64,000 nucleotides of DNA from Pachyseris speciosa (Eukaryota; Cnidaria; Anthozoa; Scleractinia; Pachyseridae). Where the stretch lies: positions 235,001 to 299,000 of the forward strand of contig JAEMWC010000352.1 in the NCBI GenBank assembly GCA_016490735.1, written 5' to 3'. The notes below the pieces were generated by a model. The model ran no database searches, was not told where the DNA came from, and saw nothing but the letters and a program-made list of their open reading frames with translations. The stretch's first letter is position 1; each line of letters starts with the position of its first letter. Positions 48,701 to 60,972 of the stretch are shown here, piece after piece. The position numbers and the translations under genes are program-made.

Positions 48701-51700
48701 GGCAATCTTTCTAACATCTCCGAAAATTCCTTTCAGCAACTGTGGCTTAAAGTCATTTGCAAAAAGTTAAAGTCGTTTCTTCTATGTACGGTATATAGAC
48801 CACCGAATACTCCAATTAGTTTCCTTGAGATCCTGTCGAAATCCTTTATGGATTCCCTGTTGGTTGGGTCAGAGGTTGTGATACTTGGAGACTTAAATTG
48901 CAATGTTTTGGAAGATTGCTACGAAGGCAGAGCCTTGACTGAGTTTTGCTCCACTTTTAATCTTACTCAGCTCGTCGAATCACCAACAAGAGTCACCGAA
49001 ACTTCTAAATCCATAATTGATATTGTATTAACGACAAATAAGGACTTTGTCGAAAATTGCGTTGTAAAATCTTCGTCTATTAGCGATCACAACCTGGTGT
49101 GTTTTAACCTCAAGTTAAAAGCTCCAAGACCTCGTCATTCGTATGTCACCATTCGAAGCTACAAGAACTACGATCGCGATAACTTCCTTGTGGACCTATC
49201 TCGTGTCCCATTTCATATGGTTTATTTCTTCGAAAGCCTGGATGACCAAGTTGATGCTTTTAATTGTTTATTTCTTGAGGTTCTTGATGTTTACGCACCA
49301 TTCAAGCGCATAAAAATTAAATCACGCCCCAACCCATTCATCACCCAAGAGATCAAACAGTTGATGAATACTCGTGATTTATGGCACAAAACCGCTAAGC
49401 GAACAAGTGATCGCCTCCACTGGAATGCCTACAGATTCTTTAGGCAGGAAGTGAAGCGTGAAATTAGACTCGCTGAGAAAGCGTACGTTCGCACCGAGCT
49501 TCAAAACAGCAAAGGAAATTCGAATGCAATTTGGAAAGTGATCAACCGTTGTTTACCAAGGAAGGGAGCGCCTTTGAAAACCGAGAACCCTTTGAGCCTA
49601 TCCAAAACGTTCAACGAGTTCTATACTTCAGTTGGTAAAGCTACAGCGGATAAAGCAAGATTGATTGCTCGGGAATTTGGCTTTTCTCCAAGCGGTCATG
49701 GCTTGTTACACAACTATGCAAATGATGTCCACGAAAATGACCATCGAGAACTTTTTATGTTTTCTGCAGTAACTGAATCTCTAGTTGAAAATATCGTTAA
49801 TGGTCTGCCTTCGAATAAAGCTCCTGGTGCCGACAAAATTACATCTAGAGTTCTTAAGGATAGCCTTCCTGCAATACTCCCGATAATCACGCATTTGTTT
49901 AACAAGTCGTTTGCCACTGGTACTTTTGCACGATCGTGGAAAATGGCTGAAGTCATACCTGTTCCCAAGTCTGGCGATTTCAACGAACCAGTAAACACGC
50001 GCCCTATTTCCTTACTTCCGATATTATCGAAGGTCTGTGAAAGACTCGCCCATCGTCAATTCGTTGATTTTCTGAATCGCTCTGGAAAAATCTCAAAGTT
50101 TCAAAGCGGGAATCGTGAATTACACTCTACCGAGACGGCTCTACTCCAATTTACAGATGACATTTTAAAGAACATGGATGAGAAGAAAGTTTCATTGATC
50201 GTGTTATTAGATATGTCGAAGGCTTTCGACAGCATTCAGCATGAGCGCCTACTTATGAAACTCCACAAAATCGGCATCTCCACTGCTGCCTGGACCTGGT
50301 TTGAAAGTTACTTGACAAAGCGCAGTCAATTCGTGAGGATCGAGGACGCTATTTCGGATCCATTACCTTTAAATTTCGGGGTTCCCCAAGGCTCTATCCT
50401 TGGACCCGTCCTGTTCACAGTGTATGTTAACGATTTATTGTCGGTTCCTAAGCACTGCAAATCTTCAGGTTACGTGGACGATACAAAAATTTTCTTATCT
50501 CTTCCTCCTCGTGATATTACTGATGCAAGTAATGCGTTAAATCAAGACCTTTTGGAAATATCCCGTTGGTGCTGCGAGAATTCACTGTTGATTAACCCTG
50601 ACAAGACTAAATTCTTGGTTATTGCAACTCCACAACTCTTACGTAATTTGCCGCGTCTATCCATTACCATTCTTGGAAAGGAGATTGAACCCGTTTCTGT
50701 TGCCAGAGACCTGGGTGTCTATATCGACCAGACTCTCAACTATAACGAACATATATCAAAGTTAGTCTCGAACTGTGTTCACAAACTTGTTCAAATAAAT
50801 AGGATAAAGCACTTATTAGATCGGAAATCTTTACTTTTAATGATTAATGCCTTCGTATTTAGTAAACTCTTTTATTGTTCGACTGTTTGGGGAAACACAT
50901 CCAAGTCAAATATAAAGAAGCTACAACTGGTCCAGAACTTTGCAGGAAAGATCGTACTCGGCTTGAAAAAATTCGACCACATCTCTCAAAGCCTTAAATC
51001 ACTTGGGTGGCTTAGTATAGAGGATAAACTACGATTAAACACAGCCGTCATGGTGCATAAATGCTTACAACATCGGGTGCCCATTTATCTGAAAGACAAA
51101 TTTGTATATAGGTCACAAGTTCATAATAGACAACTTAGATCTGTTGATAACAATGAACTCAACTTGCCACATTGTCGGCTTTCTACTGGCCAGAGGTCAT
51201 TTGCTTTTCGAGGGGCAAAAGTTTGGAACTCGCTCCCCCTTGATCTAAAGTTAACTTCTTCACTGAGGACTTTTAAAAAGAATGTATGTGAACTGCTTGT
51301 AAATAATTTATCGTGAAACGTTGCATTTATTTTTTTAGCTTTTATCTTATCAGATTTTTTCTATTTTTAATTCATGTAAGATTTTTAATATATATTTAAA
51401 TATTGCTGCTGAAAAGCCCTTTTCAGGGAGCGCAATAAAGGTGTATGTATGTATGTATGTATGTTGTAAAATTGTAAACTTTTGGATTGTAACTATTGTG
51501 AAGCACAGCTATATAAATAAATAAATAAATTATTATTATTATTATTATTATTCATTATAATTGTATCTCCAAATATTTTTGTAAATCTGATAATAATAAT
51601 AAGATTATTATTCAACCAATCAATATATTTAACGTGTCAGTACACTTAGCTAAAAAGCTAGTTTACAGGTGGGCCACGAAATAAAAGAGAAAAAAGAAAT

Positions 51701-52190
51701 TATAAAAGCCTTTTGAAGGTGTATAAGTTTGAATAATTTAAGATGAGAACTAACTAATATTAAAATATAAGAATTTAACAATGTTGTAACTAAGTAAAAT
51801 GTGTAAAAAATGTGATCATTAAAAGCAGTAAATATGATTAACGATAGATCCTCATCGCACTCAGAGTCCCGTGAGATCTAATGTTTTTAAGTAGTTTTTA
51901 AAAGTAGTGTATGTTTGTATCTTTCGAGACTCGTCCGGTAAAGCGTTCCACAATTTCGATGCAGCGTGTCTCCATGATCTTAAGCCGTAAGTTGTTGATT
52001 TTACTTTTGGAAGGTCCAGTATTGTGGTGCCCCTAAGGTTATAAGAAGTGGAGCACCTTACTTTTATAAGATCACGTAAGCTTGTAGGTCCTGCATCGCT
52101 GGCTAATATCTTGAAAACAGTGGACAATATTTTCGCTAATCGCTATTCACGGAGACTTGACAGACCGATACGCTTACAAAGTTCCTCATA

Positions 52191-52235
<45 letters not shown>

Positions 52236-52398
52236 AAACTATTATTATTGCAAACAATTATTATTTATGTGAATGATATATGAAATAAATCATACATGAA
52301 CTGCGGAAATGAAATCAAATGAAGAATGATTCTCGCAGTTGTAATCGCAATTTATGCAATTGCGAAAAGAGGCCTGAAAAAAATTCAGGACTTCAACA

Positions 52399-52433
<35 letters not shown>

Positions 52434-52471
52434 TGCTCTAACCAACTGAGTTATGAAGCCACTGACGCTGG

Positions 52472-52505
<34 letters not shown>

Positions 52506-55500
52506 ATTATGGGTTCATATGTTCTCGTGAAAGAAATGAATGTGAATGATATATGATATAAATAGAGCATCGCACCGGTATCGCGAGGTCAGGGTTCAAA
52601 CCCCGTTGATGCCCTGTATTTTTTTTCAGGCTTCTTTTCACATTTGCATAAATTACGATTACAACTGCGAGGATCATTCTTCATTTGATTTTAATTATTA
52701 TTTAAGGAGGCTCGCAACAGCTTTTTTGCCCTTAATGTGTACCTGTTGAAATCAAAATTACCTATTGAAGACAACCTTCGATTTCCTTGACACTACAACA
52801 TTTTTTCGACCAATGGTCAAAGTTTATTTTCTCAATGGTGTCCAAGCAACAGCTCATTATTAAATCAATTGAAATGACTAGCATAAAGGTAGTTGGAATC
52901 AAAGACTTTAATAAGGTGAAGTCATCATAGCCCCAGCAACTTACAAGTGCCGTTGAATCTACAAGCACATGGAATTTAACGCATATGATTCGCTATGTCG
53001 AGTCACGTAATAAAAGGTTGCGTGACATAATAACGCTACACGTTTCCTTCTTTAAAAAAAACTGAACTGTAATAAATGTAAACAGATATAGAAAAACGTT
53101 CCCAAAAGATAAAAAAAAGCTAGGTCTGAACATAGTCTTTCAAGTAGCTAGGGGGACGAATGGAGAGTCCACTACGAGTAACTACACTGTTCATCTGACT
53201 CTCAGCTGATGATGGAGCTGGCCTGACAATTGGTGGTCTTTGGCTCTGTTTGCTTACTGCGCAATGCTGTTGGGTCTCCTGTGCTGTTCTGTGCTGGTGC
53301 TGATGATGGTTCCATGTAGACTTCAGGTGGTGGACAGTTTGTAACTGGACTTGGAATTTCAACATAGCACCTTTAGCCACGGCACCTTTAGCCACGAACG
53401 GTTCTTTCGACTGTTGAAGATGTCTTCAATCTGCCGTCTTCAGTTCTAACAGCATAGGATCTGACATCCACTTGTTGTTCAACTTGGGCCTTGGTCCATC
53501 TCTGCTTTCCATCTGAGGCTTGCGGCTTCATACGTACAACATCACCCTCACTAAGACTTGAAAGTCCTTTAATATTTCGGTTGAAATAACGTGTCTGAAC
53601 TTCTTTCCTTTGCAGCTTTCTCTCTCTGACATCTCTGACTAGCTGGGGTTCCAGGAGTTCTCTTGACGTCAGCAACAGTGTTCTGGTACGCCTTCCGAAC
53701 ATCCGCTGGGCAGGTGATCTCTTCATATCTTCAGTCGTGGTATTCCGCCAGTCAGGTGATGTGTTCAAACTCATACATTACAACAAAAGCTGGGAATTCG
53801 TTAGAATTAAACAGTGGGTCATTGCCACTGTGGAATGTATCTGGAATTCCATGCGTGGCAAAGCGTTTCTTCAACTTTCGAATCACTGCAGCTCCTTTTT
53901 TTTGACTTGTGAAGTTCATCAATCTCAAAATAATCTGAGTAGTAGTCGACTGTGCACAGGTAATCGCGGTTGTTCAATGACTATTACTTCCTTATGTTCT
54001 ATGTGCTCTTATTGGTTCTTGCTCTTCTCGTGTAAATGCTAACTATCTGTGAATGTATGTGTATATCAATTTATTTGTTGATTTATTTTGATAGTTACTT
54101 ATTTATTATTATTATTATTTTTTTACTTGATTTACTGATAATCTTTTTTGCTAAATTTGATCGTAAGTTACATAACTCGCCTCGATTAGCTTTGTTACAT
54201 ACGGGATGTGCATTTTTCTAAATTGTATATTAGAAAGTATTGAATATGTCACAGCCAATCTTCTCCCAAGGGCAATGTGGAATGTCATGGCAAATTAACG
54301 GCTCTTTTGGCTGAGCAGGCTGGAAGGTGTTGAAAGTTTCACACTTCGAGATAAAATATTCCAGTTCTCTGTTGGGCCAATACACAACTTCTCATGCCCT
54401 TCTCAGGCATCCTTGAATACCAATGTGGAATCTGTGGAGCTTTTCTTTAATCTTGGGTCTCAGGCTCGTCGGGATGACGCACTTTGGACCCTTGAAAATG
54501 ACACCATCTTGAGCAGCCAGCTTGTCTCTGATATTGAAGTAGTGGCAGAGCTCTGTAGGTAAGCTTTCTCTCTGGCTAGGCCATCCGTTCAGAATCACTG
54601 CTTTCAGAGACTGCAGGACAGCATCTTTGGCAGTTTCCTCACGGATTTCGTGGATCTGTGGCTCGGATACTGACAAGAAATCTACAGAATGGATTCTCTT
54701 TACTTCCTGATCCGCCTTTCCTGAATGGTGTTGATGTGGTAGGTATGCTCTGGAAAGCGTATCAGCAAGATACATCTCAGGGCCACGCCTGCACTTGATT
54801 TTCACATCATACTGCATTAGCCTCATCATAAGACGCTATAAACGTTTTGGAGCAGCAGCAAGGGGTTTCTTGGCAATCATCTCCAATGGCTTGTGGTCTG
54901 TCCACAGGGTAACTCTTCTGCCATATACATATTGATGATTATGCTCCATACCGAACACTTTTGCAAGCAGTTCTTTCTCGATCTGCGAGTAGTTTTGTTC
55001 AGCTTTCATTAGGCTCTGCTAGCATATGTTACAGGTTGACCTTTCTGCATGAAAGCGAAGTCGATTCCTTTCTCTGAGGCGTCTCCTTCTCCTTCAGTAG
55101 GCTCACTTGGGCGAAGAACTTCAAGACAGGAGCGGTAGACACAGGTTTCTTCCTGCTCTTGAGACCACTCCCAGGAAACATATTTACATGTCAGTCTGCG
55201 GAGGGGCTCAGACATATCAGAAAAATCTTCCAGGAATCTTGAGAGTGTTTACAAATATTGAATGTGTTTACAATGTGGTCAGCAAAGATGAATCGTTGTT
55301 AAGCTCGATATGCAGAAAACCATCTTTAAGGTCCTCTTTACTGAAGACCTTAACACTTGATACCCAGTCGGTAGCCTCCTTTACTTCCCGAATCATTTCA
55401 AGTCCCTGTAGACTATCTAGTTCGGACTTCAACTTCTCTTTGAGTGCGAATGGGACTCGGCGAGGTGGATTGATCATTGTGTTGTCAATTTCGAGGTGAA

Positions 55501-58500
55501 GTTTTCCTTCCATGCAGTCCTATACTTTGAACACGTCTCCAAATTCCTCCTTCACTTGATTCAGGGTAAGACTTGCAGTGTTCGTGGTGACTTGCTGAAT
55601 ATTATCTTGCTGCACTGTCACTAGATTCATTTGCTGAGAAACGCAAGATCCAATCAAAGGTGTGTAATCGCCTTTCAAAAAAAAAAAACCAAACAAAACA
55701 AAACAAATTCGACATTGTACTTTTTGCTGTTTGGGGTTGCGCATGCGCACTCGACATGTACCTAAAACTGGCATGGTAGACTTGCTGTGCATCTTCAAAT
55801 TACGGTCAGGCTCAATAATGTTTGTTCCAGACGTCACAAACTTCTGTGGAAAAACATTACATTCGGACACTTTCTCCTGCGATTTCCATCTTCGCGAATG
55901 TTACAATATTCACCAATTTTGAATGATTGATTAACTAAGTACAGTGCTATCGCATTACTCGAGTATGTAAGGATCAGGTGAATTAGAATAAATGATATAT
56001 TTAGCGATACGATACGATACGATAATCTTTATTTAAACACGATCAATTCATCAGCCCATAAAAATACATATCACATGCGCTAAAATATTTAAAATTCAAA
56101 CTGTGTACTGTAACACTAAAAGCTGTTTTCCATGAATGCCGTGCGTAGACTTAAAGTATGTCATTGATCTTACGTTTAAATACCCCCAAAGACTCTGTCG
56201 CATGGTAGACTGTTCCATAATGTGGCGCCATTGTAGGTAATGGAACATTGAGCTTATTTTGAGAGTCCCAAAGGCCATAAGCAGAGTCACGCCACCTAAA
56301 CTTTGAATACAGATACTCTAGAGCTAGCCCGTGCAGACATCTAAACATCATGGTGGCTTTATGAATTTCCTGCTGGCGTGCAAGATTTTTCCACCCTAAA
56401 AACTCGAGTAGCTCAGTTGCATCAGCATCATAGTTAGAGAATGTCAACACACGGGCTGCTCTATTCTGCAATTTCTGCTGTTTGTCTCGTAGCATTTTCC
56501 CACAGTTACCCCAAACAATGTCACAGTAATCAAAGTGAGGTTTTACTAAAGCTTGGTAAATGAGATGTAAGGTTGATGCTGGGATCAGGTGCCTACTTCG
56601 CTTTAGGGCCCCGATACCAGACGCGATCTTTTTCGTTAATTTTTCGATGTGACTATGCCAATCGAGTTTATCGTCTATTATTACACCAAGCGATTTTGTA
56701 GCTGTAACTTGGCTCACTTGAGTATTGTTCATTCTAATTGTTGGTGAAGCTGCGAGAGTATTTAGTCTCTGCCTCGACCCTATTAGCATGAATTCGGTTT
56801 TGGTCATGTTCAATGTGAGTTTGTTCGCTTGAGCCAGTTGAAAACGTTTGCTAAGTCTTCATTTAGACAAAACTGAACATTCTCAAGATTGCGGCCCGCA
56901 TATGTGAGGTGCATGTCGTCAGCGTACATTCTCGGTTTACAATTCGGTTTACAATTTTGATCTGTGTTCGCGTGCACAACTTACTGAACACACATCATGG
57001 TGTCAGAAGTTTAAACTACAAGATTCACGTCTAATATGCCTTCATAAATCGAGCAACTCTTCGTATCCGCGAAAGAACGACAATTTAGGTGAAATATACC
57101 AGCTACAGAAGACAATGCGACAACGAGCAGCGCCGGTTAATAACTGGGAATTCCTCAAGCAACAGTGGCAGGACTACGACGTTGCCACAGGCCTCGACAA
57201 GCAAGAACAGAAAATACGACTGGCCACATTCCGCTCCGCCATGGGAACCTTAGCCACAGAAATCAATTCCTGAGTTTATTATTGTGTTTGTTATTATATT
57301 CTCATGACGCTTACGCTCTGGCAGATGTTATGCCACATTTAAACCAAGCCATAGCCAATGGCCAAAGTTCCTTTGGGTCATTCCTTCTTGTTTCGTTTTT
57401 CTTAGAATTCAAAGCTGACAGACTACAAACAAATGTTGCTTCTAAAAATATCTGCATGTAATAACTATTCATCAGTAGGATACCTAAAATGTGTGCAATT
57501 CCACAATTGGTTTCGGCTCCATCAAATCCTTGCTGTTCCTGGGAAGACTGTTTTCTGCAAGAGTACTGTCTTGATAGCAATCCCTAGCTTCGCAAGCCAT
57601 CCATCTAACCTTTTGCTTACTCCTCCCAGTGCACCAATAACTATCTGTGGGTGTCTGGAAAGGCCGAATTGCGAATAGCGAATAGTCGCGAATAGCGAAC
57701 AGCGAATCGAATAGCGAATAGTACGAATAGTGCAAATAGTAGCGAACAGTCACGAATAGTGGCAAATAGGTTGTGAAACCCTGAATCACTTTAAAGTTTC
57801 CGAAGGACGATTTGTCTAGCACATCAGGCCAGTGATGGTGATGCTGCATCAGGCACGCGCACGCAGACGCCAAATATAATGTCTGTCTAGGAAGATATGA
57901 AGCCATTTTTTACCTCCATTGTTGACTCCTAAGGCACGAAAGCCATTGTTTGTCAGTCAGTTGGGTTCAAGTTCCGATAATTCTTGGAATCCAGATCAAA
58001 CTGTCTCGATGTTGCTTCGCAAACATACTATAAACAGGGGTTAGTTTGGGTCTGCGACGCAGGCTAGATCTTGGCAAATACTGCATGCATCAACACAACC
58101 AGCTGCAAAGTGATGGTCGGTATCCTATTGCCCCACTTGATCAATCTCAATGAATCCAGATCAGTGTGGAACTAAAGCGGTGACTACTGCCGACTATCGC
58201 TGTTCACGACTATTCGCTATTCGCTGTTCGCTATTCGCGACTATTCGCTATTCGGGTTTTCCAGACACCCACTATCGGTACCACTTCTACATGTCTGATC
58301 CCCCATAAATTCTTAATTTCCCTCTTTAGCTCCTGGTATTTCTCAACCTTTTAAACTTCCTTCTCATGCACCTTGTGGTCGTACAGTGATGCAATATCCA
58401 CAATGATTGCCTGGTTATTTTCCTTTTCTACAACAACAATGTCTGGTTTTCTGGCTGCGATGATATGGTCACACTGAACAGTCATGTCCCACAAGATCTT

Positions 58501-60941
58501 ATATCTTTCGTTCTACCCAACCTTTTCTGGGAGTGCACCAATCTGGTAATATCGTCGTGCCTTCTCTTGTACTCTTTTTGTGTCAGTTTGTCTCTTTCGC
58601 TAATAACTTGCCGAGAAATGAGGGACACGCGTGCGCAGTTCGTAGCGACACTTAGAGAAAATCACGCTAAAAATATGTCGAGCATAAAAAGAGAGACTCG
58701 AGTGTAGAAAATTAAATTTTTGGACACACCTCTCTAACCTTTTGACTTTTCTACTATTATCAATCGGATACTGTTCCTTGACATCGATAGTCGTTCTTTG
58801 ACACATAAATTACACAATTTATAGCTTTATCCGCCACGTTTTTGAACTTTAAAGTTAAGCTTTCTTCTTTGGTAAGAAAAGTATGGCGGAATGCCGTTTC
58901 CAGCTCAATCGCCTTTGAAAAATCTAACTTATCAAGCCCATGCGGGAACGGATTCCCTGGCACCAATCAGAATTAATTGTTCCAAAACAATGCTTTTCAT
59001 TTCCATGGAGTTCTTTTTTCTGTCACAGTTTCGGTCCACCTCGGTAATCAGCATTGAAGATGGACTTTTTTCAAGTCTACTTGGATGAAGATAAGTCTTC
59101 TTAGAAGCGCCATGAGTGCTTTGGATGTTTCGCAAGTTCCAACTGAATTCCACTACTGCCGGCCATTTTGTTATATCATTCTTCTCTTTCCCAGGCTTTT
59201 TATGGACAGAAACCCTCGGTAAAAGATTGAGAATGACATCAAATCCTTGTTCCGAGATCGCGGGAAAATTAAACAGGCGGAAATCAAATTTTCAATATTT
59301 CGTCTAAACAGAAAAAAATCGATTTATTTATAAGTGGAAATTTTCCAGATAACAAACTTTTTTTATTGTCTTTATTTCTTCGTTGTTGTAGACAACCGTA
59401 GATTACTCGACAGGGCCGCCATCTTTTGTTTTGTTTGTTTGTTTGTTTTTTTCAATTTTGAAACGCCTGCAAATTTCTATAGATCATCCAATAGCATCTC
59501 GCCAAAGAAAGAAAGTAATTGACAGCTCTCTAGACAACTCTGAAGTGACTCCGCCCCCTCATGTCCCTCATTTCTTGTCTTGTTGGTGTATTGTTTCACC
59601 CTTGTTGCTACATAATCTACAAAGTGGGGAATCCACTGACTTGCCGATGTTGAACGTGACAAAATTTGTTCTCAGTGCCTGTTCTTGGGCTACAACTATA
59701 AGTGCTTCAGTTCGATTTTTTAGGCACTTTCTCTAGTCCATTCCCAGATTTTGTCTTTGTCAACTGTCTCTGGCATATCACGCAGGAATTTACCATGCAT
59801 TTTTTTCTCTTTCCATCTATTCAAGGTAGTATTCTTTCTTTCTTGCTTAAAGTCCCTTTCCTTTGCTGCATCACTGTTGAAGATCCCTATATCCCTTACT
59901 CCTGCCAACAATTTCTCGTTTCAATTCTTTAGATACCATGTCAGCTAATTAGGCCTCTTCCTCCTTTCTGTCGTGATAGACACAACCTGTCTACATCACT
60001 TTTGGAGTGTAGAGCCCCATATAGTGACATGCATCTTCCTGGTTTTTCAATCCAGCTCCTTAAGTTCTTCGCTCTTCCACTCTATCACACTGGCGCTATA
60101 CCTTAGGATTGCAACAGCCCATGTGTTGACGGCCATGATCGTATTCCTTCCACGCAACTTTGTCTTTAACACCAATTTCAGCCTCCGTTTATATTCCTTT
60201 GAAAACAAGGTCTTCCATTTCTTGTTTCTTCAAATGATCTGCTTCCAGGATGCCTAAGTACTTATACCCATTGGCGTCGATCTTCTTCATACCTTGCCCG
60301 TCCGGTAGCACAATTCCTTTCATTTTAGCAATTTTACCTCGTTTCGGTACTAGCACTCCACACTTGTTTATTCCAAATTCCATTCCTATGTCCGAGCTAA
60401 GTGTATGAACTGTCTGTACAGGGAGTTAAACTGTTCGTAACAGTTTCAGGTCATCCATGAACAGTAGGTGGCTTAACTTGCACTCCGCCCTCCCCACTCA
60501 TACCCAGCTTTTGCATTTCTCAGCACTAACGCAAGAGGCACCATACACAGTACAAACAACAACGGCGAAAGGCTATCTCCTTGGAAGATCCCTCTAGTGA
60601 AGTTCACAACTCACAATGTCTGTCCACATGATGCCAGGTTAGTCTTCCACTCATCCATCCTGCATGCGAGAAACTGTCTCACATTAGCCGCAACACCAAA
60701 CCTTTCCAGGCATTCCATTATCCAACTATGTGGCACCATATTATAAGCCTTGCGGTAATCGATCCAGGCCAGTTATGATTATGATTATTATTATGATTAT
60801 GATTATGATTATGCAGCTTAAAAACTCCCGAATGCCAGGTCCTAATCACAAACACTGGGCGTGTAAACGTAGCCATTATTAGTATCAAAATTCACAAATG
60901 TACATTAGATAGGAATAACATTGCATAATAATAATAACAAC

Positions 60942-60972
<31 letters not shown>

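Larger units (their letters stand above)
57480..60780 (-). mobile_element. Degraded R2-like LINE with two nested insertions
   Basis: Minus strand, from the 5' side: [20 protein letters not shown] (60770), [40 protein letters not shown] and [15 protein letters not shown] (60383-60189), [20 protein letters not shown] and [15 protein letters not shown] (59700-59590), [20 protein letters not shown] (58605), [18 protein letters not shown], then [20 protein letters not shown] and [17 protein letters not shown] (57640-57520). These are the RT and zinc-knuckle/restriction-like endonuclease parts of R2/NeSL-type LINEs. The 58613-59578 and 57649-58270 insertions split it. Many stops. Confidence 0.8.

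Noticed and set aside
52380..52480. Functional tRNA gene on the minus strand
   Set aside because: Duplicated in opposite orientation with shared non-tRNA 3' sequence; tRNA-derived repeat.
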